From Bhargavaea changchunensis (GTDB taxonomy: Bacteria > Bacillota > Bacilli > Bacillales_A > Planococcaceae): 64,000 bases of DNA. The stretch lies in assembly GCF_042665595.1 (NCBI RefSeq), contig NZ_JBHTCT010000003.1:182994-246993 (forward strand). Direction: 5' to 3'. The notes beneath the pieces were generated by a model. The model was not told the origin of the DNA. It was given only the letters and a program-made list of their open reading frames with translations, and searched no databases. This document shows positions 24,484 to 32,986 of the stretch, piece by piece. Numbering within the stretch: the first letter of the stretch is position 1; each line of letters opens with the position of its first letter. A program made the translations under genes and the position numbers.

Positions 24484-26040
24484 TTGGAATACGTGATCGA
24501 AATGCTCAACATCCGCAAGGAGTTCGGCAATTTCGTGGCTAACGATAATATCACCCTGCAGCTCCGCAAGGGTGAGATCCATGCGCTTCTCGGCGAGAAC
24601 GGTGCCGGGAAATCCACGCTTATGAACGTGCTTTTCGGACTTTACCAGCCGGAAGGCGGAGAAATCCGGGTCCGCGGCAAGAAAGCGGACATCACCGATC
24701 CGAACGTCGCGAACAAACTGGGAATCGGAATGGTCCACCAGCATTTCATGCTGGTCGAAAATTTTACAGTTACCGAAAATATCATTCTTGGCAACGAGCC
24801 GAAAAAGAACGGAAGCGTCAATGTGGCAGGTGCCGCGAAGAAAGTGGCAGAACTGTCAAGGCAGTATGGTCTGAACGTTGACCCCACCGCAAAGATCGAA
24901 GACATTTCCGTCGGAATGCAACAGCGTGTTGAAATCCTGAAGACGCTATACCGCGGCGCGGATATCCTGATCTTCGATGAACCGACTGCCTCACTGACCC
25001 CTCAGGAAATCAGCGAGCTGATCGGTATCATGAAAAAACTGATCGCCGAAGGGAAGTCGATCATCCTCATTACCCACAAGCTTCAGGAAATCATGGATGT
25101 ATCCGACCGGGTGACCGTCATCCGGAAAGGCAAGGGAATCGGAACGGTCGAGACAGCTGAAACGAATCCGGAGCAGCTGGCATCGATGATGGTCGGACGC
25201 CAAGTTACATTCAAGACCGAAAAAGGACCGGCATTTCCGAAAGAGGAGGTCTTGCAGATTGATGGGCTCACCGTGGAGGACATCCGCGGGATTGCCAAGG
25301 TCAAAAACCTAAGCCTCAGCATCCGAAAGGGTGAAATCGTCGGCATCGCCGGTATTGACGGCAACGGGCAGTCGGAACTGATCGAGGCGATCACCGGCCT
25401 GCGCAAAGTGAAATCGGGAAAAATCCTGATCAGCGGCAAAGACATCACGAACCGAAAGCCGCGGGAAATCACGGAAAGCGGAATCGGCCATATTCCGCAG
25501 GACCGCCACAAGCACGGACTGGTGCTTGATTTCCCGATCGGCCACAACATTGGTCTTCAGACATACTACCGGCCTCCTTATTCCAAAGGAGGGATCATGG
25601 ACTATTCCGCCATCGAGAAAAAAGCGGAAGAAATCATTGCCCAATATGATGTCCGGACGCAGGGCCCGCATGAACCCGCACGCGCGCTTTCCGGAGGGAA
25701 CCAGCAAAAAGCGATCATCGGGCGGGAAGTCGAGCGGGATCCCGATCTTCTGATAGCGGCACTGCCGACACGCGGGCTCGATGTCGGGGCCATTGAATTC
25801 ATCCATCGCCGGCTGATCGAGCAGCGGGATAGCGGCAAAGCGGTCCTGCTCGTGTCGTTTGAACTGGATGAAGTCATGAATGTTTCTGACCGGATTGCAG
25901 TCATCTATGACGGTTCGATCATAGATACGGTGCTCCCGGCGGAGACCGACGAACAGGAACTCGGTCTGCTCATGGCCGGCCATTCAAGAGAAGCGGCTGC
26001 CCGGCAGGCGGAAGAAGGTGTCAGCAAACATGTCGAATAG
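24484..26040 (+). CDS. nupO: Nucleoside ABC transporter, ATP-binding protein
   Basis: Dual ABC ATPase of the RbsA/BmpB type, 518 residues. First cassette (about 5-230) has Walker A GENGAGKST and Walker B ILIFDEPTA; second cassette (about 255-500) has a degenerate Walker A GIDGNGQSE and signature LSGGNQQK, as is normal for this group. TTG 24484 lies six bases after AGGAGTG and gives MEYVIEMLNIRKEF; the in-frame GTG 24475 overlaps that site. Overlaps nupP by 11 bases. Confidence 0.93.
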   Translation: MEYVIEMLNIRKEFGNFVANDNITLQLRKGEIHALLGENGAGKSTLMNVLFGLYQPEGGEIRVRGKKADITDPNVANKLGIGMVHQHFMLVENFTVTENIILGNEPKKNGSVNVAGAAKKVAELSRQYGLNVDPTAKIEDISVGMQQRVEILKTLYRGADILIFDEPTASLTPQEISELIGIMKKLIAEGKSIILITHKLQEIMDVSDRVTVIRKGKGIGTVETAETNPEQLASMMVGRQVTFKTEKGPAFPKEEVLQIDGLTVEDIRGIAKVKNLSLSIRKGEIVGIAGIDGNGQSELIEAITGLRKVKSGKILISGKDITNRKPREITESGIGHIPQDRHKHGLVLDFPIGHNIGLQTYYRPPYSKGGIMDYSAIEKKAEEIIAQYDVRTQGPHEPARALSGGNQQKAIIGREVERDPDLLIAALPTRGLDVGAIEFIHRRLIEQRDSGKAVLLVSFELDEVMNVSDRIAVIYDGSIIDTVLPAETDEQELGLLMAGHSREAAARQAEEGVSKHVE

Positions 26041-27076
26041 AATGATTAATCTCCTCGTGCCGGCCATTGCCGTCATCCTCGGCCTGCTGGTCGGGGCGAT
26101 CGTCATGCTGTTGAGCGGCTATGATCCGGTCGCGGGGTATATCGCACTCTGGCACGGAATTTTCGGTGACTCTTATGCCATCGGGGAAACCATCCGCCAG
26201 ATCACGCCATACATTCTGGCGGGCCTTGCGGTGGCCTTCGCTTTCCGCACCGGCCTTTTCAACATCGGAGTGGAAGGGCAGCTGATCGTTGGCTGGTTCG
26301 CATCAGTCTATGTGGGAGCGGCTTTTGATCTCCCGAAATTCATCCATCTTCCCCTTGCCATCCTGGCGGGGGCTGCAGCAGGGGCACTATGGGCCTTCCT
26401 GCCGGGTCTTCTTAAGGCGAAGATGAAAATCCATGAGGTCATCGTGACAATCATGATGAACTATATTGCGCTCCACGTAGTCAACGCACTGATTAAAACG
26501 TGGTCAGGCGGCGGGGACAAAACAGACCGGATCCTAGAATCGGCTTCCCTGCGTTCCGAATTCCTATCTTCACTGACCGATTATTCGCGGCTGCACTACG
26601 GGATTCTTGTGGCACTGCTGATGGTGGTCGTCATGTGGTTCATCCTTGAAAAGACCACAACCGGCTTTGAGTTGAAGGCAGTCGGCTTCAACGAGCATGC
26701 ATCCGAGTACGCAGGCATGAAAATCGGCAAGAACATCATTTTGTCAATGGTCATTTCCGGCGCTTTCGCCGGCCTTGCGGGTGCAATGGAAGGGCTCGGT
26801 ACATTCGGCAATATGTATACGCGCGGCGGCTTCACCGGCATCGGGTTTGACGGAATTGCTGTTGCGCTCCTCGGGGCAAATACCCCGATTGGCGTCATTT
26901 TCGGTGCGGTCCTGTTCGGCTCCCTGAAATACGGATCGCTCAACATGCCGAACGCCGCACAGATTCCGGAAGAGGTTGTCCAGATCGTCATCGCCCTCGT
27001 CATCTTCTTCGTGGCGTGCGGGTATGCAATCCGTCTCTTCCTGACCAAGATCTCCAAGAATAAGGGGGCGAAGTGA
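26030..27076 (+). CDS. nupP: Nucleoside ABC transporter permease NupP-like
   Basis: Integral membrane permease of the BPD_transp_2 family, 348 residues, same length as B. subtilis NupP. About eight to ten hydrophobic segments, starting with LLVPAIAVILGLLVGAIVML; the EAA-like loop GFELKAVGFNEHASEYAGM precedes the last segments. ATG 26030 is chosen (AAGGTG upstream), overlapping the nupO stop; GTG 26018 is an in-frame alternative. One base separates it from nupQ. Confidence 0.93.
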   Translation: MSNRMINLLVPAIAVILGLLVGAIVMLLSGYDPVAGYIALWHGIFGDSYAIGETIRQITPYILAGLAVAFAFRTGLFNIGVEGQLIVGWFASVYVGAAFDLPKFIHLPLAILAGAAAGALWAFLPGLLKAKMKIHEVIVTIMMNYIALHVVNALIKTWSGGGDKTDRILESASLRSEFLSSLTDYSRLHYGILVALLMVVVMWFILEKTTTGFELKAVGFNEHASEYAGMKIGKNIILSMVISGAFAGLAGAMEGLGTFGNMYTRGGFTGIGFDGIAVALLGANTPIGVIFGAVLFGSLKYGSLNMPNAAQIPEEVVQIVIALVIFFVACGYAIRLFLTKISKNKGAK

Positions 27077-27077
27077 C

Positions 27078-28037
27078 ATGGGCTTCCTCGATATCCTTTA
27101 CTTCATGGTGCCGGTGTCCATCGCCTATGCAGCACCATTGATTTTCACAGCGCTCGGGGGCGTCTTTTCCGAACGGTCCGGTGTCGTCAACATCGCATTG
27201 GAAGGGCTCATGGTCATGGGTGCATTCATCGGAATCCTATTCAATCTGTTTTTCTATGATACGTTTGGAGATTGGACGCCGTGGATCGCACTGATCGCCG
27301 CAATGGTCGTATCCGGTGTGTTTGCCATCCTGCATGCGGTCGCGTCGATCTCATTCCGGGCCGACCAGGTCGTCTCGGGTGTCGCCATCAACATGCTCGG
27401 CCTTGCCATAGCGCTGTTCCTGACGAAAATGATTTTTGACAAGGGACAGACCGACTTCATCAAGAAAGCAATCCCGAATTTTGATGTACCGTTCCTGTCA
27501 GACATCCCGGTGATCGGCCCGATGCTCTTCACAGGCATCTACGGTTCGAGCATTCTTGCAATCGTCGCGGCAATCATCACCTGGTATGTGATCTACAAGA
27601 CGCCATTCGGCCTGCGTCTCCGGTCGGTAGGGGAACATCCGATGGCGGCGGACACAATGGGGGTCAACGTCAACAAGATCCGTTATATCGCCGTCATCAT
27701 TTCCGGCGCACTGGCGGGAATCGGCGGAGCCATCTATTCCCAGACGATGACCCGCGACTTCGGTCATGCGACGATCAACGGGCAGGGCTTCATGGCCCTC
27801 GCCGCGATGATCTTCGGGAAATGGCATCCGATCGGTGCCATGGGGGCGGCCATCTTCTTCGGATTCGCCCAGGCGCTGGCAGTCGTCGGGCCGAGCATTC
27901 CGCTCATCAAAGAAATCCCGACAGGATATCTCCACGCACTCCCGTACGTCGTCACGATCCTCGCCCTTGCCGGCTTTATCGGCAAAGCGACCGGTCCGAA
28001 GGCGAACGGAAAACCATATATCAAAGGCAGCCGGTAA
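27078..28037 (+). CDS. nupQ: Nucleoside ABC transporter permease NupQ-like
   Basis: Second BPD_transp_2 permease, 319 residues as in B. subtilis NupQ. Starts MGFLDILYFMVPVSIAYA; contains GVVNIALEGLMVMGAF and the cytoplasmic loop GLRLRSVGEHPMAADTMG, both conserved in the family. It forms a heterodimeric channel with NupP. Last gene of the transporter operon, followed by a terminator. Confidence 0.93.
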   Translation: MGFLDILYFMVPVSIAYAAPLIFTALGGVFSERSGVVNIALEGLMVMGAFIGILFNLFFYDTFGDWTPWIALIAAMVVSGVFAILHAVASISFRADQVVSGVAINMLGLAIALFLTKMIFDKGQTDFIKKAIPNFDVPFLSDIPVIGPMLFTGIYGSSILAIVAAIITWYVIYKTPFGLRLRSVGEHPMAADTMGVNVNKIRYIAVIISGALAGIGGAIYSQTMTRDFGHATINGQGFMALAAMIFGKWHPIGAMGAAIFFGFAQALAVVGPSIPLIKEIPTGYLHALPYVVTILALAGFIGKATGPKANGKPYIKGSR

Positions 28038-28047
28038 TTCCGGCCGG

Positions 28048-28074
28048 AGCGGGTCCTTAGGGCCCGCTTTTTAT
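28048..28074 (+). terminator. nupQ terminator
   Basis: AGCGGGTCC-TTA-GGGCCCGCT (28048-28068) followed by TTTTTATTTT. Confidence 0.9.
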
Positions 28075-28509
28075 TTTGGCTCAGGAAATATAAAACTTTA
28101 CGCTGCGGACAATTATTATTCTCATGTAAGCCACCTCCAGTTCCGGCGCACAGAACTATATAAAACGAACAATTGAATCGAACGGAGGAATTTTCTATGG
28201 CGATTGCTTGGAGTGGAAGCACGAGACTCCTGCGGGAATAGCATGAGCCGAAGAACCCGCAGGAGTGCAGCGACGAGGGGGCTAAGGCCATGCCCGCGGA
28301 AAGTGAGTGCTGGAACGGAAAGCAACCGCCCTTTCTTCATGGGGAACTTTCTTTAGTTGATTCCATATGGCAAACTTCACCCTTCTCCATTGCGATAAGT
28401 CAACATCGGCTCGTTCCTCACCGTGTTTCCTTGATCTCATTGCGAAGGGCTCCAGTTCGTACGTTGCTGAACGGGCGCTTGCGCTTTCGTACTAAAATCT
28501 CTCCAAAGT
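28075..28509. other. Repeat-bearing intergenic region between nupQ and ymfF
   Basis: No supported gene in this stretch. It contains a ribosome-site-plus-ATG remnant at 28185-28241 that runs into palindromic element copy 2 (28202-28327), then a second, unrelated inverted-repeat element (28367-28516) and the ymfF promoter. Confidence 0.75.
28202..28327. repeat. Palindromic intergenic element, copy 2 (126 bp)
   Basis: Imperfect terminal repeats GATTGCTT (28202-28209) and AAGCAACC (28320-28327). Shares with copy 1 (17452-17609) the blocks GAGACTCCTGCGGG, AGCCGAAGA, GGCTAAGGC and GCCCGCGGAAAG. Internal CTCCTGCGGG pairs with CCCGCAGGAG (28256-28265). Confidence 0.85.
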
Positions 28510-28516
28510 TTGCCAT
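28367..28516. repeat. 150-bp miniature inverted-repeat element
   Basis: Terminal inverted repeats ATGGCAAACTT (28367-28377) / AAGTTTGCCAT (28506-28516), perfect over 11 bp. The interior is non-coding and holds short palindromes such as GCGCTTGCGC and GTACG/CGTAC. No transposase. It has the look of a MITE-like or REP-like unit; similar interior text occurs in other Bacillales by recollection. Confidence 0.7.
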
Positions 28517-28539
28517 GCAACTGCCGGGTTGGGTATAGT
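28510..28539 (+). promoter_or_regulatory. Candidate ymfF promoter with -35 in the inverted-repeat end
   Basis: TTGCCA (28510-28515), 18-bp spacer, TATAGT (28534-28539). The -35 box is formed by the right terminal repeat of the 28367-28516 element. Confidence 0.55.
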
Positions 28540-28587
28540 TAAATTGGTGAATACTTGATACAAATTTGAATGAAAACGAGGTGTCCC

Positions 28588-29868
28588 ATGTTTACGGAAA
28601 CTCGATTGACTCAAGGCGTCCGACTGTATGTACGAAGGACCGAACAGTTTAAGACGTTGACGTTCTCCATCCGCTTCAAGCAGCCGCTCACTGCGGAAGG
28701 GGCTTCCGAGCGGGCTGTTCTGGCCAATATTCTGGAAGACAGCACAGAGGCCTATCCGAGCCGGGCCGCACTCCGGCAGGCACTCGAGACGATGTATGGA
28801 ACTCTTTACTATACAGATGTCGGCAAACGCGGCGGCTACCATTACTTATCATTGAACGCGGAATGTGTGGATGACCGCCTGATCCGTGATGAAGACATCG
28901 CCGATTGGACGATCCGCCTTCTGGCCGATGCCGTTCTCCGCCCGAATCTCCAGGACGGCACTTTCAAATCCCAGGTGTTTGAGCGGGAAAAGCAGACCGT
29001 TCTGGAGCGCGTCCGCTCCCTGTACGATGATAAGACCCGCTATGCACAGCAGCGGCTGCTGACATTGCTGCGGCCGGAGGGACCCGAGTCCATCAGGGCC
29101 ACCGGTGAAGAAACCCATCTGGAAGCGCTGACTCCCGAGAAAGTCATGGAGGCATATCGCCGGATGATCAGCGAAGATGAGATAGAGATCTATGTCGTTG
29201 GGGCGGTCGATGAGGAAGCGATCACCACCTCGCTTAAGGAAGCTTTCCACTTCGAGGAGCGTGTTCCGGCCGTACTTCCTGAAAAGGCCGTCCGCGGAAC
29301 CGGCAAGCAGGGCCGGGTTTCGGAAAAGCAGAACATGAAGCAGGGCAAGCTCCATATCGGATTCAGCACACCTGTGATGTTCGGCACGGAGGACTTCCCG
29401 AAGATGCAGCTGACAAACGGCATTTTCGGAGGTTTCCCTCACTCCAAGCTGTTCATGAACGTCCGGGAAAAGGAGAGCATGGCATACTATGCCGCCAGTT
29501 CCTATCTGTCCCGCTACGGGCTCATCACCGTTTCGGCAGGAATCGATGCGGACCTCGCCGACAAAGCGGTGAAACTGATCGATGAACAGCTGGAAGCGAT
29601 GAGGGCAGGGGAAATTACGGACACCGAGCTTGGCCAGACAAAGGCCATGCTCGCCAACCAGCTTCGTGAAGCGCTGGATTCCTCTAGGGGCCAGATCGAG
29701 ATCTTTGATCAGTATAAGGACTTGCCCGGCGGTTTCACCCCTGAAGGATGGATCGCGAAGTGGGAGCCTGTGACGGCAGACGATATCCGGAACATGGCCG
29801 GGAAGATCGACCGCCAGCTGGTCTACCTGCTTTCCGGAAAGGAGGAATCGGCAGATGAAAACGCTTGA
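28588..29868 (+). CDS. ymfF: M16-family peptidase-like protein YmfF (EF-P modification associated)
   Basis: 426-residue M16-fold protein lacking the HxxEH zinc site, so presumably the non-catalytic partner of YmfH in a heterodimer, as in other M16B pairs. ATG 28588 is six bases from GAGGTG. Two M16 half-domains are visible (about 10-190 and 195-420; FSTPVMFG/LTNGIFGGFPHSKLFMNVREKESMAYY region near 265-305). In B. subtilis the ymfF-ymfH-ymfI group is linked to 5-aminopentanol modification of elongation factor P; its exact step is unknown. Confidence 0.88.
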   Translation: MFTETRLTQGVRLYVRRTEQFKTLTFSIRFKQPLTAEGASERAVLANILEDSTEAYPSRAALRQALETMYGTLYYTDVGKRGGYHYLSLNAECVDDRLIRDEDIADWTIRLLADAVLRPNLQDGTFKSQVFEREKQTVLERVRSLYDDKTRYAQQRLLTLLRPEGPESIRATGEETHLEALTPEKVMEAYRRMISEDEIEIYVVGAVDEEAITTSLKEAFHFEERVPAVLPEKAVRGTGKQGRVSEKQNMKQGKLHIGFSTPVMFGTEDFPKMQLTNGIFGGFPHSKLFMNVREKESMAYYAASSYLSRYGLITVSAGIDADLADKAVKLIDEQLEAMRAGEITDTELGQTKAMLANQLREALDSSRGQIEIFDQYKDLPGGFTPEGWIAKWEPVTADDIRNMAGKIDRQLVYLLSGKEESADENA

Positions 29869-31153
29869 GTACAGCCGAGTCAACGAAACGCTTTACCATG
29901 AGACCCTGCCGAATGGGCTGCAGGTGTTTATCCTGCCGAAATCCGGTTTTTCCAAGACCTATGTCTCATTCACGACCAGATACGGCTCCGTGGACAACAC
30001 CTTCATCCCGCTGGGCAAGGATGAAATTGTCCGGGTCCCCGATGGCATCGCTCACTTCCTCGAACACAAGATGTTCGAAAAGGAAGATGGGGATGTCTTC
30101 CAGAAGTTCGGGATGAACGGGGCGTCCGCAAACGCCTTTACATCATTTACCCGTACCGCCTATCTGTTTTCTGCGACGGAGAATCTCTATCCGAACACTG
30201 AACTTCTTCTGAATTTCGTTCAGGCGCCTTATTTCACAGAGGAGACCGTCGAAAAGGAGAAAGGAATCATTGGGCAGGAAATCACGATGTATGACGACCT
30301 GCCGGACTGGCGTGCCTACTTCGGTACGATTGAGAATCTCTACAAGGAGCACCCGGTGAAGATCGACATTGCCGGAACGGTCGAGTCGATTTCCAAAATT
30401 ACCGCGGATCACCTGTATGAGTGCTACCACACGTTCTACCATCCATCCAACATGCTCGTATTCGCGGTTGGAGCGGTTGATCCCGAAGAGATGATGACGT
30501 TCATCCGGGACAACCAGGCAGCGAAGACATTTGATAAGCCGGAGCGGATCGTCCGCCAATTCCCTCAGGAGAAGATGGAAGCGGCAGTGAAGGAAGGCAG
30601 TCTCGAAATGGATGTTTCAAAACCGAAAGTCCATCTCGGCATCAAGCTTCCGGCACTCGCGCAAGAGGGATTGGAGGGTCTGAAGCAGGAGCTTTCTTAT
30701 CAGATCATGATGGATCTCCTGTTCGGAAAGACTTCCAAGTTCTACACGGACGCATATGAAGAGGGCCTGATCGACGAATCGTTCTCCACCGACTTTACAG
30801 CGGAAGAAGGATTTGCCTTTTCGGTGATCGGCTCTGACAGTGCCAAACCGGAGGAACTGACGCGGAAGATTCAGGACACCCTGCAGTGGGCTTCCGAGAA
30901 ATTCCCGTTCGGCCAGGAAGACCTCGACCGTCAGCGGAGAAGACGCATCGGCTTCTTCATGCGCGCACTGAACTCTGTTGAATACATCGCGAACCAGTTC
31001 ACCCGCTATGCATTCAATGGGATGAACCTGTTTGACACCGTCACAGCACTGGAGGCGCTGGAAGTGAAGGATCTCCAGGAAGTCCTCGTGCCGCTCACAG
31101 ATGAGAAGGCGCGCACCGTATTTACGGTAAAACCTCCGGCGAACAAAGGGTGA
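29855..31153 (+). CDS. ymfH: M16-family zinc peptidase YmfH (EF-P modification associated)
   Basis: 432-residue zinc peptidase with the intact inverted motif HFLEH (His67, Glu70, His71) and a distal Glu in KEKGIIGQEI (about 130-137). Start ATG 29855 lies within the end of ymfF (14-base overlap), after AAAGGAGG. Probably the catalytic half of a YmfF/YmfH heterodimer. The stop overlaps the ymfI start (GTGA), so the three genes form one tightly coupled unit. Substrate not known. Confidence 0.9.
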   Translation: MKTLEYSRVNETLYHETLPNGLQVFILPKSGFSKTYVSFTTRYGSVDNTFIPLGKDEIVRVPDGIAHFLEHKMFEKEDGDVFQKFGMNGASANAFTSFTRTAYLFSATENLYPNTELLLNFVQAPYFTEETVEKEKGIIGQEITMYDDLPDWRAYFGTIENLYKEHPVKIDIAGTVESISKITADHLYECYHTFYHPSNMLVFAVGAVDPEEMMTFIRDNQAAKTFDKPERIVRQFPQEKMEAAVKEGSLEMDVSKPKVHLGIKLPALAQEGLEGLKQELSYQIMMDLLFGKTSKFYTDAYEEGLIDESFSTDFTAEEGFAFSVIGSDSAKPEELTRKIQDTLQWASEKFPFGQEDLDRQRRRRIGFFMRALNSVEYIANQFTRYAFNGMNLFDTVTALEALEVKDLQEVLVPLTDEKARTVFTVKPPANKG

Positions 31154-31884
31154 TCCCGCTCAAGACGGCGGCGGTGCTCGGAGCCTCCGGCGGAATCGGT
31201 ACTGCGGTAGCGGAGCGGCTTGCCGCTTCCGGCTGGTCGCTTTATCTCCATTACAATTCCTCCCGGCAGTCCGCGGCAGAGCTGGAGCTCCGTCTGGCAA
31301 AGGCGTATCCGGAACAAAGGTTCATTGCGGTGCAGGCGGATTTTGCCGCTCCGGATGGAGGAGAACGTCTTGCTGCCGTCACCGGAGATCTTCGGGCCGT
31401 CGTCTCCTGCACAGGCCAGGGGATGACCAAGCTGCTGACGGACACCGACATGAATGACATGGATGAACTCTGGCGTGTCCATGCGGCCAATCCCATGCGT
31501 TTTATCGGATTGGTTTCAGAAAAACTGCGGCGGCATCCTGTTTCCCATGTGGTCATGATCGGCTCGATCTGGGGCGATGCCGGAGCCGCCGGGGAAGTGG
31601 CCTACTCATCGGTCAAGGGGGCGGTCCATGCGTTCGTCAAGGCGTACGCAAAGGAAGCGGCTGCCTCGAATGTGCTGGTAAATGCCGTCTCACCAGGGTG
31701 GATCGAGACACAGATGAACAGTCACCTTGATGAGGAAGAGCGCAGGATGGCGTTCGGAGAGATCCCGCTTATGCGTCCGGGCACCCCTGAAGATGTGGCC
31801 GGAACGGTGGATTTCCTGCTGGGCGAACAGTCACGCTACATCACTGGAGAAATCATCAAAGTCAATGGCGGATGGTATATCTGA
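31150..31884 (+). CDS. ymfI: SDR-family oxidoreductase YmfI (EF-P 5-aminopentanone reductase)
   Basis: Short-chain dehydrogenase, 244 residues: cofactor loop GASGGIG (about 12-18), catalytic Ser in MIGSIWG (about 138) and Tyr-x3-Lys in YSSVKGA (about 153-157). In B. subtilis YmfI reduces the 5-aminopentanone adduct on EF-P Lys32 to 5-aminopentanol. FabG-like proteins look alike, but the operon with ymfF-ymfH supports this assignment. GTG start is coupled to ymfH. Confidence 0.87.
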   Translation: MIPLKTAAVLGASGGIGTAVAERLAASGWSLYLHYNSSRQSAAELELRLAKAYPEQRFIAVQADFAAPDGGERLAAVTGDLRAVVSCTGQGMTKLLTDTDMNDMDELWRVHAANPMRFIGLVSEKLRRHPVSHVVMIGSIWGDAGAAGEVAYSSVKGAVHAFVKAYAKEAAASNVLVNAVSPGWIETQMNSHLDEEERRMAFGEIPLMRPGTPEDVAGTVDFLLGEQSRYITGEIIKVNGGWYI

Positions 31885-31886
31885 AC

Positions 31887-31928
31887 AGACGGCGGACCGG
31901 TGCCCACAAGCTCCGGTCCGCTGTTTGA
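31887..31928 (+). terminator. ymfI terminator
   Basis: GCGGACCGG (31892-31900) / CCGGTCCGC (31913-31921) then TGTTTG; flanking CAG/CTG extends the stem. Confidence 0.8.
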
Positions 31929-32113
31929 TTGGAATGATTTTTGGTGAATCCCCATACACCAAGATATAGATAGGAACGAGAACGCATTTTGACATGAGGA
32001 ATAAGAAACTGAAGCAGTTAACTATTCACCAGAGTGGGGTTGACAAAGCGAGGGTCCAAAGCGGGAAACCGGTGGATTGTATATCAATATATTGTTCTGG
32101 CTATCCCTTTTCT

Positions 32114-32136
32114 TCAAATGACAAATCCGATATGAT
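32114..32136 (+). promoter_or_regulatory. Candidate ymfK promoter
   Basis: TATGAT at 32131-32136 lies 43 bp before the ymfK start, with a poor -35. The upstream gap (31929-32113) shows no gene; ymfJ, present here in B. subtilis, is absent. Confidence 0.4.
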
Positions 32137-32178
32137 AGAAATACATTGCGCATCCGGCGCCGATGGAGGCGACCCAAA

Positions 32179-32970
32179 TTGAGTGAGTGGTACATGGAAT
32201 ATGAGATTGAAGTGAACCGGCCGGGGCTTTTGGGAGAAATCTCCTCCCTTCTCGGACTGTTGCGTGTCAACATCGTGACAATCAACGGTGTGGATCAGGG
32301 CAGGAGGGGCATGCTGCTCCGGACTGAGAACGATGATGCCATCGAGCGGTTTGAACTGATCGCCTCGACGATGGATATGATCAATGTCAGGAAACTGAGG
32401 CATCCCAAACTTCGTGACGTCCTGGCGGTCCGGCACGGCCGGTACATCCAGCGTGATGCCGATGACAAAAAGACATTCAGGTTTGTACGGGACGAACTCG
32501 GTATCCTCGTCGATTTCATGGCCGAGATATTCAAACAGGAAGGACACAAGCTGATTGGCGTTCGGGGCATGCCGCGCGTGGGCAAGACAGAGTCAGTCGT
32601 CGCCGCGAGTGTGAGCGCGAACAAAAAGTGGATTTTCCTTTCTTCGACGATGCTCCGCCAGACGGTCCGGAGCCAGCTTGCCGGTGATGAGTTTTCAGCG
32701 GACAATGTCTTTATCCTGGACGGGATCGTGACGAGGAAGGCGAGCGACGAGCGGCATATGCAGCTTGTCCGGGAAATCATGCGCCTGCCCGCGATCAAGG
32801 TCGTGGAACATCCTGACATGTTCGTGCGTCTTTCTGAGTACACGATGGATGATTTTGACTACATCATTGAGATCCGCCGTGATGAAGATGAAGAAATCAC
32901 TTACGAGATACTGGAGAAAAACGACAGGATGTCGAGCCGGAGCGGGATGGATTTCGGGTTCAATATTTGA
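32179..32970 (+). CDS. ymfK: YmfK family protein (DUF3388, ACT-like)
   Basis: 263 residues, function unknown. The N-terminal part (about 1-75) reads like an ACT-type regulatory fold (EYEIEVNRPGLLGEISSLLGLL). The rest has a P-loop-like segment GMPRVGKTE (about 132-140), without a clear Walker B. TTG 32179 is used, 7 bases after GGAGGCG. Conserved between ymfI and ymfM in Bacillales. It lies 16 bp before ymfM. Confidence 0.83.
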   Translation: MSEWYMEYEIEVNRPGLLGEISSLLGLLRVNIVTINGVDQGRRGMLLRTENDDAIERFELIASTMDMINVRKLRHPKLRDVLAVRHGRYIQRDADDKKTFRFVRDELGILVDFMAEIFKQEGHKLIGVRGMPRVGKTESVVAASVSANKKWIFLSSTMLRQTVRSQLAGDEFSADNVFILDGIVTRKASDERHMQLVREIMRLPAIKVVEHPDMFVRLSEYTMDDFDYIIEIRRDEDEEITYEILEKNDRMSSRSGMDFGFNI

Positions 32971-32986
32971 TAGGCAGGTGTTTTTG

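Noticed and set aside
32040..32045. TTGACA as -35 of a ymfK promoter
   Set aside because: No -10-like sequence lies 16-18 bp downstream; the same holds for TTGACA at 31989.
31994..32182. 62-codon frame between ymfI and ymfK (MRNKKLKQL...)
   Set aside because: No ribosome site, the candidate ymfK promoter and start lie inside it, and it resembles no family; not the missing ymfJ.
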